Positions 8,838 to 16,416 of a stretch of DNA of 38,157 bases are shown one piece after another. Below the pieces are notes generated by a model, which worked only from the letters and a program-made list of their open reading frames with translations, was not told where the DNA came from and ran no database searches. The translations under genes were made by a program, and so were the position numbers. How positions within the stretch are numbered: position 1 is the first letter of the stretch; each line of letters opens with the position of its first letter. The DNA is from Bacteroidaceae bacterium. GTDB taxonomy: Bacteria > Bacteroidota > Bacteroidia > Bacteroidales > Bacteroidaceae. Where the stretch lies: positions 1-38,157 of the forward strand of contig JAKSLR010000030.1 of the NCBI GenBank assembly GCA_024401095.1, read 5' to 3'.

Positions 8838-8876
8838 TTCAAAACGACAATTTTACGTTTTGAAAGTTTGTTTTTC
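8838..8876 (+). terminator. Probable terminator of the AraC-type gene
   Basis: TTCAAAACG (8838-8846) pairs with CGTTTTGAA (8856-8864) and is followed by AGTTTGTTTTTCC. It begins 18 bases after the stop codon. A second short dyad, CCCCTCGGGG (8922-8931), lies further on. No gene is seen from 8877 to 9001. Confidence 0.6.
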
Positions 8877-9001
8877 CGGTAAAAGTTCTTATTTTGCTTG
8901 CGAAAACAAAAACTAATTTTTCCCCTCGGGGAAACATGCTTGCTTAATTGTAAAACGACAAATGTAGAATGTAATGTGATTGAATGAAGTGAGAAGGCTA
9001 A

Positions 9002-9070
9002 ATGAAGAAACTTTATACAATAGCCCTAAGTTCCGATGTGATATCAGAACTTAGGGTTATGCTTTTTTAA
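9002..9070 (+). CDS. Possible 22-residue leader peptide before the sensor kinase
   Basis: An ATG at 9002, preceded by the purine-rich GAGAAGG, opens a 22-codon frame that ends with TAA at 9068-9070, two bases before the kinase ATG at 9073. The peptide begins MKKLYTIALSSDV and ends ELRVMLF. The whole stem-loop at 9024-9056 lies inside this frame, the arrangement expected if ribosome movement through a leader ORF controls the hairpin or re-initiation at the kinase start. It may also be chance, since no homologue is known to me and it has no strong ribosome binding site. Confidence 0.3.
   Translation: MKKLYTIALSSDVISELRVMLF
9024..9068 (+). promoter_or_regulatory. Stem-loop with T-run just before the kinase start (attenuator or terminator)
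   Basis: CCCTAAGTTC (9024-9033) pairs perfectly with GAACTTAGGG (9047-9056), with an inner GAT/ATC pairing past one mismatch. Six Ts follow at 9063-9068, and the kinase ATG comes four bases later. No room remains for a promoter between the hairpin and the gene, so any transcript of the kinase must read through it. It is therefore more likely a regulatory leader element than a simple end of the AraC gene, which already has a hairpin at 8838. Confidence 0.5.
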
Positions 9071-9072
9071 AT

Positions 9073-11022
9073 ATGTTTAGAAGAATACTCTTTTTCCTCA
9101 TTATCCTTTTCTGTTTTCAGAATGCATTTTCTGAACCTGTCAAGGACTCTCCTAAAGATACAGGCGAGATACTCTTCGTGACCTCTTACAATGTAGACAA
9201 TAACTATTCCAATACCTTCATTGAAGACATGATGGAGGAATACCGCCAGATGGGTGGTACCCGAAAGGTCTCCATCGAGGCCATGAACTGCCACTCCCTG
9301 GATGCGGTGAAGTACTGGATGCTTCACATGACCGAGATCCTGGAACGTCATCCTCGTGCAGAAGCCGTGGTGCTCTATGGCCTGGAAGCCTGGGTCAGCT
9401 ATTTCTCCCTTACGCAGGAAATCTACCGCCGGCTTCCCGTCATCTGTGTGGGTGGCCAGCGTTGGGCAGCAGGTATCGTGGGCGGCGATGTTCCGATGGT
9501 GAGCATTACCCCCGATCATCACATGGAAAGCTACGATGTGCTGGATATGGTAAAAGACTTCAATGTCAAGGCTTGCTACTATTATGAGTACAATATGGAT
9601 GCCGACATGGCTCTCCTCCGGGATTTCTTCCCTCAGGTAGATAACATTGCCATCATCTCCGATAATTCCTATTCCGGACTCTCTAACCGCAATGTACTGT
9701 CTAATTACATGAAGCGTGCTTATCCGCAGATGCCGCTCAAGTTCATCGATGGCCTCCATCAGGATTTAGATGGCGCTACAGAGGAGATCCAGAAGCTCTC
9801 TGAACATTCTGCCATCTTCTTCTGCATGTGGAAATACGACAAGTATGGCGCCATCAAGACCAACCATGACCACCGCCTTTTCCACCTGCTCACCGATGAG
9901 AAGAACATCCCGGTTCTCAGCCTCACAGGCTCCGGTTTCGGCTCCTGGGCACTGGGAGGATCGCATCCGGACTACAACTGGAACAACGGCCGCCGTAAGC
10001 CTGCAGAATTCGTCTATAACGCACTGGACCTCAAGGCCGCCGATGAAGAACCTTATTTCTATGCCGTACCGAACCGCCTCCGCATGGACTACCGTGTCAT
10101 GCAGCGCTTCAATATCCTGGAAGGGGACCTCCCTTCCGGAACTGAGATCATCAACAAGGACCAGCTGTCCATCCTCACGCTGGTGGATCAGTTCAAGTGG
10201 ACCATTCTCATCTCCATCCTGGCCCTGCTGGCTGTGACCGCCTGTCTGGTCCTGTCCATCGTCTATTCCCTGCACCTGCGCAAGCTCCGTTCCAGGGTAG
10301 AGAGAGCCAAGGTCAAGCTCGAGGAATCCGATACCCAGAAGACCGTTTTCATCCGGAATATCTCCCACGAGATCCGCACCTCTTTCAATGCCATCCAGGG
10401 CTTCACCCAGCTCATTACCAATGATTCCGTGGAGCTGGATAAAGACGGAAAGGAGAAGCTGGTCAAGGCCATAGAGAACAACATGAACATCGTGACAGAC
10501 CAGCTCGATGCCGTGCGTCTGCTGGCCAAGCTGGACCAGGGAGAACCCGTGCCAGACCCCGAGGAAGTCAGCATGATCGATGTCTATAACCTGGCCCTGT
10601 CCCAGGCTCGCTGTTACATCCCTAAGGCCGTGAAGGTAGAGCTCAGTATCCCGGAGAATATCGTCATCAGCAGTGTCAAGGCAGACCTGGTGCAGATTCT
10701 CAAGCAACTCCTCTCCAATGCCGGAAAGTTCACCAAGAGCGGTCTGGTAACGGTAGGCATCATGCAGGATCTGGACAAGAGCCGCCTGGTCATGAGCGTT
10801 ACGGACAACGGTCCCGGTATCCCGGTAGAAGAGGCAGAACGCATCTTTGAGCGCTTCGTGAAGCTAGACGACTATGTAGAGGGAACAGGCTTGGGCCTGT
10901 CTATTGCCCGCTTGCTGACCCAGCGCCTGGGTGGAACCGTAGAGGTAGATACTTCCTTCATGAACGGCTCCCGCCTGGTGGTTACTTTGCCGCTAAAGCA
11001 CGAGGCCTTGTTCAAGAAATAG
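9073..11022 (+). CDS. Sensor histidine kinase with periplasmic-binding-like sensor domain
   Basis: The 649-residue protein has a signal peptide (1-20), a large extracytoplasmic domain (about 30-370) with the alternating hydrophobic strands of a periplasmic-binding-protein-like fold (EILFVTSYN, AEAVVLYGLEAW, NIAIISDNSYSG, HSAIFFCMW), one transmembrane helix (about 376-400), a short coiled coil, a HisKA domain with His432 (NISHEIRTSFNAI) and a HATPase domain with TDNGPGIP and GTGLGLSIA. The usual Pro after the H-box is Ser (RTSFN). No receiver or DNA-binding domain is fused. Lying directly upstream of rfbA, it may control surface polysaccharide in response to a small ligand, but that is inferred from position only. 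Confidence 0.9.
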   Translation: MFRRILFFLIILFCFQNAFSEPVKDSPKDTGEILFVTSYNVDNNYSNTFIEDMMEEYRQMGGTRKVSIEAMNCHSLDAVKYWMLHMTEILERHPRAEAVVLYGLEAWVSYFSLTQEIYRRLPVICVGGQRWAAGIVGGDVPMVSITPDHHMESYDVLDMVKDFNVKACYYYEYNMDADMALLRDFFPQVDNIAIISDNSYSGLSNRNVLSNYMKRAYPQMPLKFIDGLHQDLDGATEEIQKLSEHSAIFFCMWKYDKYGAIKTNHDHRLFHLLTDEKNIPVLSLTGSGFGSWALGGSHPDYNWNNGRRKPAEFVYNALDLKAADEEPYFYAVPNRLRMDYRVMQRFNILEGDLPSGTEIINKDQLSILTLVDQFKWTILISILALLAVTACLVLSIVYSLHLRKLRSRVERAKVKLEESDTQKTVFIRNISHEIRTSFNAIQGFTQLITNDSVELDKDGKEKLVKAIENNMNIVTDQLDAVRLLAKLDQGEPVPDPEEVSMIDVYNLALSQARCYIPKAVKVELSIPENIVISSVKADLVQILKQLLSNAGKFTKSGLVTVGIMQDLDKSRLVMSVTDNGPGIPVEEAERIFERFVKLDDYVEGTGLGLSIARLLTQRLGGTVEVDTSFMNGSRLVVTLPLKHEALFKK

Positions 11023-11023
11023 C

Positions 11024-11081
11024 CATTTCCATAGGAAATGTACTGTGTTAACGTTTGTTAACCTATGCGCATGTGCACATG
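11024..11081. promoter_or_regulatory. Cluster of dyads upstream of the rfbA promoter (candidate operator)
   Basis: Three inverted repeats lie in a row: CATTTCC/GGAAATG (11024-11040), two copies of the palindrome GTTAAC (11047-11052 and 11057-11062), and a perfect 12-base palindrome CATGTGCACATG (11070-11081), flanked by further GCG/CGC pairing. The last sits just upstream of the -7 element at 11096 and would cover the -33 region. The first could also be a weak 3' hairpin of the kinase mRNA, but no T-run follows. The regulator is not known. Confidence 0.4.
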
Positions 11082-11095
11082 TGCGTGAGATTGTG

Positions 11096-11103
11096 TAATT
11101 TTG
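11096..11103 (+). promoter_or_regulatory. -7 element (TAATTTTG) for the polysaccharide operon
   Basis: This exact TAnnTTTG match lies 39 bases before the rfbA ATG. The -33 region lacks TTTG, which would fit an activator-dependent promoter. Confidence 0.6.
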
Positions 11104-11129
11104 CAACTTGTATTGTGTAAATTAATTTC

Positions 11130-11135
11130 AGGAGG
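11130..11135 (+). promoter_or_regulatory. Strong Shine-Dalgarno of rfbA (AGGAGG)
   Basis: A perfect AGGAGG lies six bases before the ATG at 11142. Most genes in this window lack such a site, so strong translation of rfbA is suggested. Confidence 0.6.
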
Positions 11136-11141
11136 ATTACA

Positions 11142-12047
11142 ATGAAAGGAATTGTTCTCGCTGGCGGTTCTGGAACCCGTCTTTATCCCATCACGAAAGG
11201 CATTAGCAAGCAGCTCATGCCTATTTATGACAAGCCAATGATTTACTATCCTATCAGCGTGCTGATGCTGGCTGGTATCCGTGAGATCTTGATTATCTCC
11301 ACTCCTTATGATCTTCCTGGATTCAAGAGATTGTTGGGCGATGGCTCTGACTATGGCGTGCATTTTGAGTATGCAGAGCAGCCTTCTCCCGACGGTTTGG
11401 CTCAGGCCTTTACTATCGGTGCCGATTTCATTGGTTCAGACTGTGCTTGTCTGGTTCTGGGAGACAATATCTTCCAGGGAAATGGCTTCAGTGCCATGCT
11501 GAAAGATGCCGTACGTACTGCAGAGCAGGAGAACAAGGCTACCGTTTTTGGTTATTGGGTCAATGATCCACAGCGTTACGGTGTGGCAGAGTTCGACAAA
11601 GAGGGCAATTGCCTCAGTATAGAGGAAAAACCTGCAGAACCAAAGAGCAACTATGCCGTGGTAGGCTTGTATTTCTATCCGAATAAAGTGGTAGAGGTGG
11701 CCAAGAATATCCAGCCAAGTGCTCGTGGAGAATATGAAATCACTACAGTGAACCAGAAATTCCTGGAAGACGGTGAGCTCAAGGTGCAGACATTGGGACG
11801 TGGCTTTGCCTGGCTGGATACAGGTACACACGATTCCCTTTCCGAGGCCTCTACCTACATCGAGGTTCTGGAAAAACGCCAGGGCCTGAAAGTGGCTTGC
11901 CTGGAGGGCATCGCATACCGCAAGGGATGGATTACCGAGGAGCGTATGCGTGAGTTGGCCCAGCCAATGCTTAAGAATCAGTACGGACAGTACTTGCTTA
12001 AGGTGATTGATGAGGTCAAGCGCTTTGGCACCGGTTTGGGAGAATAA
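11142..12047 (+). CDS. rfbA: Glucose-1-phosphate thymidylyltransferase
   Basis: RmlA/RfbA makes dTDP-glucose from dTTP and glucose-1-phosphate, the first step towards dTDP-L-rhamnose and other dTDP-deoxysugars. The length of 301 residues is standard. The nucleotide-binding signature GGSGTRLYP is at 8-16, the conserved KQLMP at 23-27, the metal-binding Asp in LGDNIF at about 108, and the family segments [19 protein letters not shown] and [10 protein letters not shown] follow. rfbB, rfbC and rfbD are not in the window, so the product depends on genes elsewhere. It is first in a three-gene operon with the export lipoprotein (26-base gap) and the tyrosine kinase. Confidence 0.97.
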   Translation: MKGIVLAGGSGTRLYPITKGISKQLMPIYDKPMIYYPISVLMLAGIREILIISTPYDLPGFKRLLGDGSDYGVHFEYAEQPSPDGLAQAFTIGADFIGSDCACLVLGDNIFQGNGFSAMLKDAVRTAEQENKATVFGYWVNDPQRYGVAEFDKEGNCLSIEEKPAEPKSNYAVVGLYFYPNKVVEVAKNIQPSARGEYEITTVNQKFLEDGELKVQTLGRGFAWLDTGTHDSLSEASTYIEVLEKRQGLKVACLEGIAYRKGWITEERMRELAQPMLKNQYGQYLLKVIDEVKRFGTGLGE

Positions 12048-12073
12048 TAAAAGAGTAAGATTAAGATGTAAAT

Positions 12074-12868
12074 ATGAAAAAATTAGTTTTTTTAAGTTTG
12101 ATTGTTTTGGTTGCATTGGCAGGATGCCAGTCACCAACCAATGTCTCTTATTTTCAGGATGCAAATGAATCCACTCAAATGCAGATTGCCATGATGAGTG
12201 ATTTGCGTATCCAGCCACAGGATAAGTTGACCATCGTGGTTAACAGCCGTGATCCACAGTTGGCTGCGTTGTTTAACCTGCCTATATATTCACGCCGTGT
12301 AGGTTCTCAGAACCTGGAGGCTGCTACAGGCCAGCAGGCATTAAGTACCTATACCGTAGACATTGACGGTAGCATTGATTTTCCTGTTTTGGGCAAGATC
12401 AAAGTTTCCGGCATGAACCGTGAAGAAATTACATCGTTCATCAAGAACCGTCTGGTTTCAGAAAATCTCTGTAACGATGCTGTGGTAACAGTAGAGTTCA
12501 CCAACATGTACATCAATGTGTTGGGTGAAGTGAAGAACCCTGGACGTTTCTTGCTGACCCAGGATAAGGTTACCGTACTCGATGCTATCGGTATGGCTGG
12601 TGACTTGAACATTCAAGGCCGCCGTTATAATGTAAAGGTAATCCGTAACGAGGGCAGTGTGGCTCATACCTATGTCATGGATATGACTTCCCTGGCTAAT
12701 CTGGCCAACAGTCCTGCCTACTACCTGCGTCAGGGCGATGTAGTGTACGTGGATCCTAACGATTATCGTCAGCGTCAGACTACTGTTAACGGTAATAATG
12801 TCTTGAGTACTGCATTCTGGATTTCATTGGCCTCTCTGTTGGCTAGTATCATCAATATCATGTTGTAA
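12074..12868 (+). CDS. Polysaccharide export lipoprotein (Wza-like)
   Basis: The 264-residue protein has a lipobox LAGC with lipidated Cys18. The YFQDANES start, then LRIQPQDKLTIVVNSRDPQ and the TYTVDIDGSIDFPVLGKIKV segment form the Poly_export domain (about 45-145). An SLBB domain follows (about 148-230: INVLGEVKNPGRFLL and TVLDAIGMAGDL). A hydrophobic C-terminal helix (about 245-262) would cross the outer membrane, as in Wza. It should form the outer-membrane exit channel working with the kinase/copolymerase encoded two bases downstream. It is shorter than E. coli Wza, as is usual for Bacteroidetes members. Confidence 0.93.
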   Translation: MKKLVFLSLIVLVALAGCQSPTNVSYFQDANESTQMQIAMMSDLRIQPQDKLTIVVNSRDPQLAALFNLPIYSRRVGSQNLEAATGQQALSTYTVDIDGSIDFPVLGKIKVSGMNREEITSFIKNRLVSENLCNDAVVTVEFTNMYINVLGEVKNPGRFLLTQDKVTVLDAIGMAGDLNIQGRRYNVKVIRNEGSVAHTYVMDMTSLANLANSPAYYLRQGDVVYVDPNDYRQRQTTVNGNNVLSTAFWISLASLLASIINIML

Positions 12869-12870
12869 TT

Positions 12871-15261
12871 ATGGCACAGCAAACTACACAACCGCAACGT
12901 ATGGTACAGGATCCTAACGAAGTAACCTTGAAGGATCTGTATCTTCTCTCAAAATCGCATTGGTGGTGGTATGTTCTATCCGTAGCTCTCTGTCTGGCAG
13001 CAGCTACTTTCTACCTTTTACGTACCCCAAAAGTCTATACTCGTCAGGCATCAGTCCTGGTGAAAGAAGCTAGTAGCAGTTCTTCCAGTTTGATGAACCA
13101 GTTGGATGGAGCAGCAGAACTTGGTATGTTCAAAGAGGCTAGTAATGTGAATAATGAAGTACTGACCATCAAGATGCCTGCAGTGATTCTGGAGGTTATC
13201 CAGCGCTTGCATCTGGATTATAATTATATGGTGGATGGAACATTCCATAAGAATGTCATTTACGGAAGTACGCTGCCTATCCAGGCAAATGTAGACGGTC
13301 TATCTGACAATTCAAACTTAAGCTTCAAGTTGAACTTGAATAAGGATGGTAAATATCAGATTAGCAAGTTCAAGTTTACTAATCAGCCAGAAGGTTCTGC
13401 TACAGAATTCAGCGGTGCTGTGGGTGACTCCATTGCAACCCCTGCTGGTAAGCTTTGCATCAGCAAGTCTCCTTATTACGATGTCTTGACCGAGGATATG
13501 GAGATTTTTGTAACCCGTACCGGTCTTTATGCCATGCAGACTGCTGTTCGTGCCAATTTGAATGCGAACATCAGCAGCAAGCAGGCTACCATCATCGACT
13601 TGACTTACTCAGACACTAATACACAGCGTGCCGAGGAAATTCTGAACACAGTCATTGCTGTCAGCAAGGAAAACTGGGTGAAGGATAAGAATCAGGTGGC
13701 TGTCAGTACCTCGGAGTTCATCAGCGAGCGTTTGGCAGTGATTGAAGATGAATTGGGAAATGTAGATGCCAGTATCTCTGATTATAAGAGTGCCAATCTG
13801 ATTACCAACGATGCTGCTGCCACTAGCATGTACATGAATCAGGCAGCTCAGGCTTCCAATAATATTACTCAGCTGAACAATCAGCTTTATATGGTTCGCT
13901 ACTTGCGTCAAAACTTGCAGAATGGTGATAACAGTTCCTTGCTTCCAGAAAACTCTGGTCTGGCCAACAATGCCATAGAGCAGCAGTTCAAGGAGTATAA
14001 TACACTGGTGCTGCAGCGAAACAACTTGGTTGCGAACTCTTCAGAAAAGAACCCATTGGTTCAGGATCTCGACAAGAAGATTGGTGGTATCAAGGGTAAC
14101 ATCATGAGCGGCTTGAACAATGAACAGGCCATGCTGAACGAGCAGGTTCGTGGCCAGCAGGCTACTGTGGGTGCCAATACCAGTAAGCTGGCCAGCAATC
14201 CTAACCAGCAGAAGTATCTGTTAAGTCAGGAGCGTCAGCAGAGTGTCAAGCAGAGCCTGTATCTTTTCCTGTTGCAGAAGCGTGAGGAGAACGAATTGAG
14301 TCAGGCTTTCACCGCTTATAACACTCGTGTGGTAAACCCTCCTATGGGTAGCGTTAACCCTACTAGTCCAAAGAGCATGCAGATTCTGGCCATTGCTTTC
14401 CTTCTTGGCTTGGCTATTCCGTTGGCTATCATCTACCTCAAGGAATGTGTAAATACCAGGGTTCGTGGACGTAAGGATCTGGAGAAGCTTACAGCTCCTT
14501 ATCTGGGTGAGGTTCCTCAGTACTACAGCAAGAAGTCAGGTAAGGTCATGGGCATGAAGGTGGTAGTCAAGCCTATGAGCCGTAGTATTATCAACGAGGC
14601 ATTCCGTGTCATACGTACTAATTTTGCCTTCATGGCCGAAGACAAGGAAAATCCTCGCAAGACCGTTCTTCTTACCAGTTGTAATCCAGGATCCGGTAAA
14701 TCATTCCTTTCCATCAACTTGGCTGCAGCCTTGGCTCTGACCGGCAAGAAAGTTTGTGTGATTGACCTTGACTTGCGTATGGCGACTTCTTCCAAGGTGA
14801 TTAATCAGCCAGAGAAGGGTATTGCCGGCTATTTGGCAGGTTTGTATGAAGAGTGTCCTTCTTATCCTGTTGAAGGAACCTCTGGTATGACCTTCATTCC
14901 TGTTGGAACCATTCCTCCAAACCCTGCAGAATTATTGCTCAGTCCTCGTCTGGAGGCATTGATCAAGAAGCTGCGTGACCAGTATGACTATGTATTCATC
15001 GATACTCCACCTGTAGAGCTTGTGGCAGATACCAGCATTATCAAGAAGTGGGTAGACATGACTATCTTTGTAGTTCGTGCAGAATTACTGGAGCGTGACA
15101 TGCTGCCTGTTATCCAGGAATACTACGACAGCAAGAAGTTCAACAACATGGCTATCCTGCTCAATGGTACTACTACTGCCCACGGACGTTATGGTTACCA
15201 CTACGGCTACCATTCTTATGGTTACGGTGGAACCTATGGTGGTTATGGAAGCGACAAGTAA
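12871..15261 (+). CDS. Chain-length/export tyrosine autokinase (Wzc-like)
   Basis: This 796-residue polysaccharide copolymerase and BY-kinase sits in the inner membrane. TM1 is at about 33-51 and the Wzz domain lies next to it. A long periplasmic coiled-coil region with the GNVD/GRAS-like segments follows, ending with the PxxP-like stretch NPPMGSVNPTSPKS before TM2 (about 503-523). The cytoplasmic kinase has Walker A around Lys610 (NPGSGKS), Walker A' VIDLDLR (630-636) and Walker B VFIDTPP (708-714). The C-terminus carries eight Tyr in a Gly/His/Tyr-rich tail, the usual autophosphorylation cluster. Cycles of phosphorylation control polymer length and export with the Wza-like partner. The gene ends at a terminator shared with the convergent unit. 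Confidence 0.96.
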   Translation: MAQQTTQPQRMVQDPNEVTLKDLYLLSKSHWWWYVLSVALCLAAATFYLLRTPKVYTRQASVLVKEASSSSSSLMNQLDGAAELGMFKEASNVNNEVLTIKMPAVILEVIQRLHLDYNYMVDGTFHKNVIYGSTLPIQANVDGLSDNSNLSFKLNLNKDGKYQISKFKFTNQPEGSATEFSGAVGDSIATPAGKLCISKSPYYDVLTEDMEIFVTRTGLYAMQTAVRANLNANISSKQATIIDLTYSDTNTQRAEEILNTVIAVSKENWVKDKNQVAVSTSEFISERLAVIEDELGNVDASISDYKSANLITNDAAATSMYMNQAAQASNNITQLNNQLYMVRYLRQNLQNGDNSSLLPENSGLANNAIEQQFKEYNTLVLQRNNLVANSSEKNPLVQDLDKKIGGIKGNIMSGLNNEQAMLNEQVRGQQATVGANTSKLASNPNQQKYLLSQERQQSVKQSLYLFLLQKREENELSQAFTAYNTRVVNPPMGSVNPTSPKSMQILAIAFLLGLAIPLAIIYLKECVNTRVRGRKDLEKLTAPYLGEVPQYYSKKSGKVMGMKVVVKPMSRSIINEAFRVIRTNFAFMAEDKENPRKTVLLTSCNPGSGKSFLSINLAAALALTGKKVCVIDLDLRMATSSKVINQPEKGIAGYLAGLYEECPSYPVEGTSGMTFIPVGTIPPNPAELLLSPRLEALIKKLRDQYDYVFIDTPPVELVADTSIIKKWVDMTIFVVRAELLERDMLPVIQEYYDSKKFNNMAILLNGTTTAHGRYGYHYGYHSYGYGGTYGGYGSDK

Positions 15262-15286
15262 TTCCTGCACCTTCTATGGTATAGAA

Positions 15287-15322
15287 ATAAGAAAGGACCG
15301 ATAAAAAATCGGTCCTTTTTCT
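15287..15322. terminator. Bidirectional terminator between converging polysaccharide units
   Basis: AAAGGACCGAT (15292-15302) pairs with ATCGGTCCTTT (15308-15318) around an AAAAA loop. A T-run follows on the + strand, and TTTCTTATTTC follows on the - strand. It lies between the stops of the kinase gene (15261) and the last glycosyltransferase gene (15337) and can serve both. Confidence 0.9.
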
Positions 15323-15336
15323 TATTGTATCATCTG

Positions 15337-16416
15337 TTAATACAGGGATTCATACTTCTTTGCAATCTTTTCCCAAGTATATTCTTTGTCTGCAATCTTT
15401 TTCATTTCTTTACCTAGCTCGCTGTTGAATGGCTTTTGAAGAATTAATGCTGTCAGTTCTTTCTCGTCGGTGAAATAAAGGGCTTTTCCTTCAGTCGTTT
15501 CACGGTTGTATAAACATCCATATGCTAAAATAGGAAGGGAGAAATGCATGGCTTCTACCAGTGACGGGTTTGTTCCTCCAGCACTGTGACCGTGTATGTA
15601 ATAGGCCGCCTTGTTCCGCAGCACAAAGAGGGTATCCAGATCGTAGACAGAATCTGCCATATAAATGTTTCTGAAGCTAGCGTATTTCTTCTTCAGGGAA
15701 CGTCCGTATTCATTCAGATCCCAGTTTCCGATGAAGAGTAGGGAACTGTAAGTATGTGCAAAGGCATCTAGGATCATATGGCAGTTGTTTTCAGGCTCTA
15801 TTCTGCAGATAGAGATTGCATATTCCTTCTCTTTCATGCCATATTTTTTAAGAATGCGTGTGGTTTCAGTGTCAGTCACATACCGTTGTACTTGATCTCC
15901 GCCATAAGCTATCATTTCAGTTTTCTTCTTGTAGTTTTCAAACACGTAGTCTTGAATAGCCTTGTTGTCTGCAATGATGACATCTGCATGTTTTACAGCC
16001 ATCTTCTCTGAGAACTTCAGGAACCTACGGGCAAACTTGCCCCATTTGGCCCGCTTATGCTCCAGGCCATCAATGTTGACAATAATCTTTCCAGGGAACA
16101 AGAAGCGGAACACAGGAAGGAAAATGCAACCAGATACACCTAAGATGAGAATCACGTCAAAACCGTGACCCAAAGTCTTCAGCATGGAGATAATATCAAA
16201 AGGTATGCTTTGTATGCCATTGGCATGTAACCACACATAGCGCAGTTCAGCATTTTTGAACACCTTTCGTTCGCTGTCCAGATCCTTTGATGAACAGAAT
16301 ACGGTATATTGGATATCTGATGAGCAATTCTCGCCAATCAGATTTTCTGCCAGGGTTTCAAAACCGCCATAATTAGCAGGTACACCTTGAGTTCCTATGA
16401 TAGCTACTTTAATCAT
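15337..16416 (-). CDS. Glycosyltransferase, DUF1972/GT4 type
   Basis: The 359-residue cytosolic transferase uses a nucleotide sugar to extend a lipid-linked glycan. The N-terminus VAIIGTQGVPANYGGFETLA is the hallmark of the DUF1972 family, often annotated as rhamnosyltransferases. The C-terminal GT-B domain carries ICRIEPENNCHMILDAFA and SAGGTNPSLVEAMHFSLPIL, where Glu belongs to the retaining GT4 EX7E-like site. It is the last gene of the minus-strand unit and overlaps the upstream gene by eight bases, suggesting coupled translation. Donor and acceptor cannot be read from the sequence; rhamnose would fit the presence of rfbA in the locus. Confidence 0.9.
   Translation of the reverse strand: MIKVAIIGTQGVPANYGGFETLAENLIGENCSSDIQYTVFCSSKDLDSERKVFKNAELRYVWLHANGIQSIPFDIISMLKTLGHGFDVILILGVSGCIFLPVFRFLFPGKIIVNIDGLEHKRAKWGKFARRFLKFSEKMAVKHADVIIADNKAIQDYVFENYKKKTEMIAYGGDQVQRYVTDTETTRILKKYGMKEKEYAISICRIEPENNCHMILDAFAHTYSSLLFIGNWDLNEYGRSLKKKYASFRNIYMADSVYDLDTLFVLRNKAAYYIHGHSAGGTNPSLVEAMHFSLPILAYGCLYNRETTEGKALYFTDEKELTALILQKPFNSELGKEMKKIADKEYTWEKIAKKYESLY

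Noticed and set aside
9766..10707. 313-residue minus-strand frame opposite the sensor kinase
   Set aside because: Mirror of the kinase coding sequence; composition is the reverse-complement pattern of a GC-biased gene.
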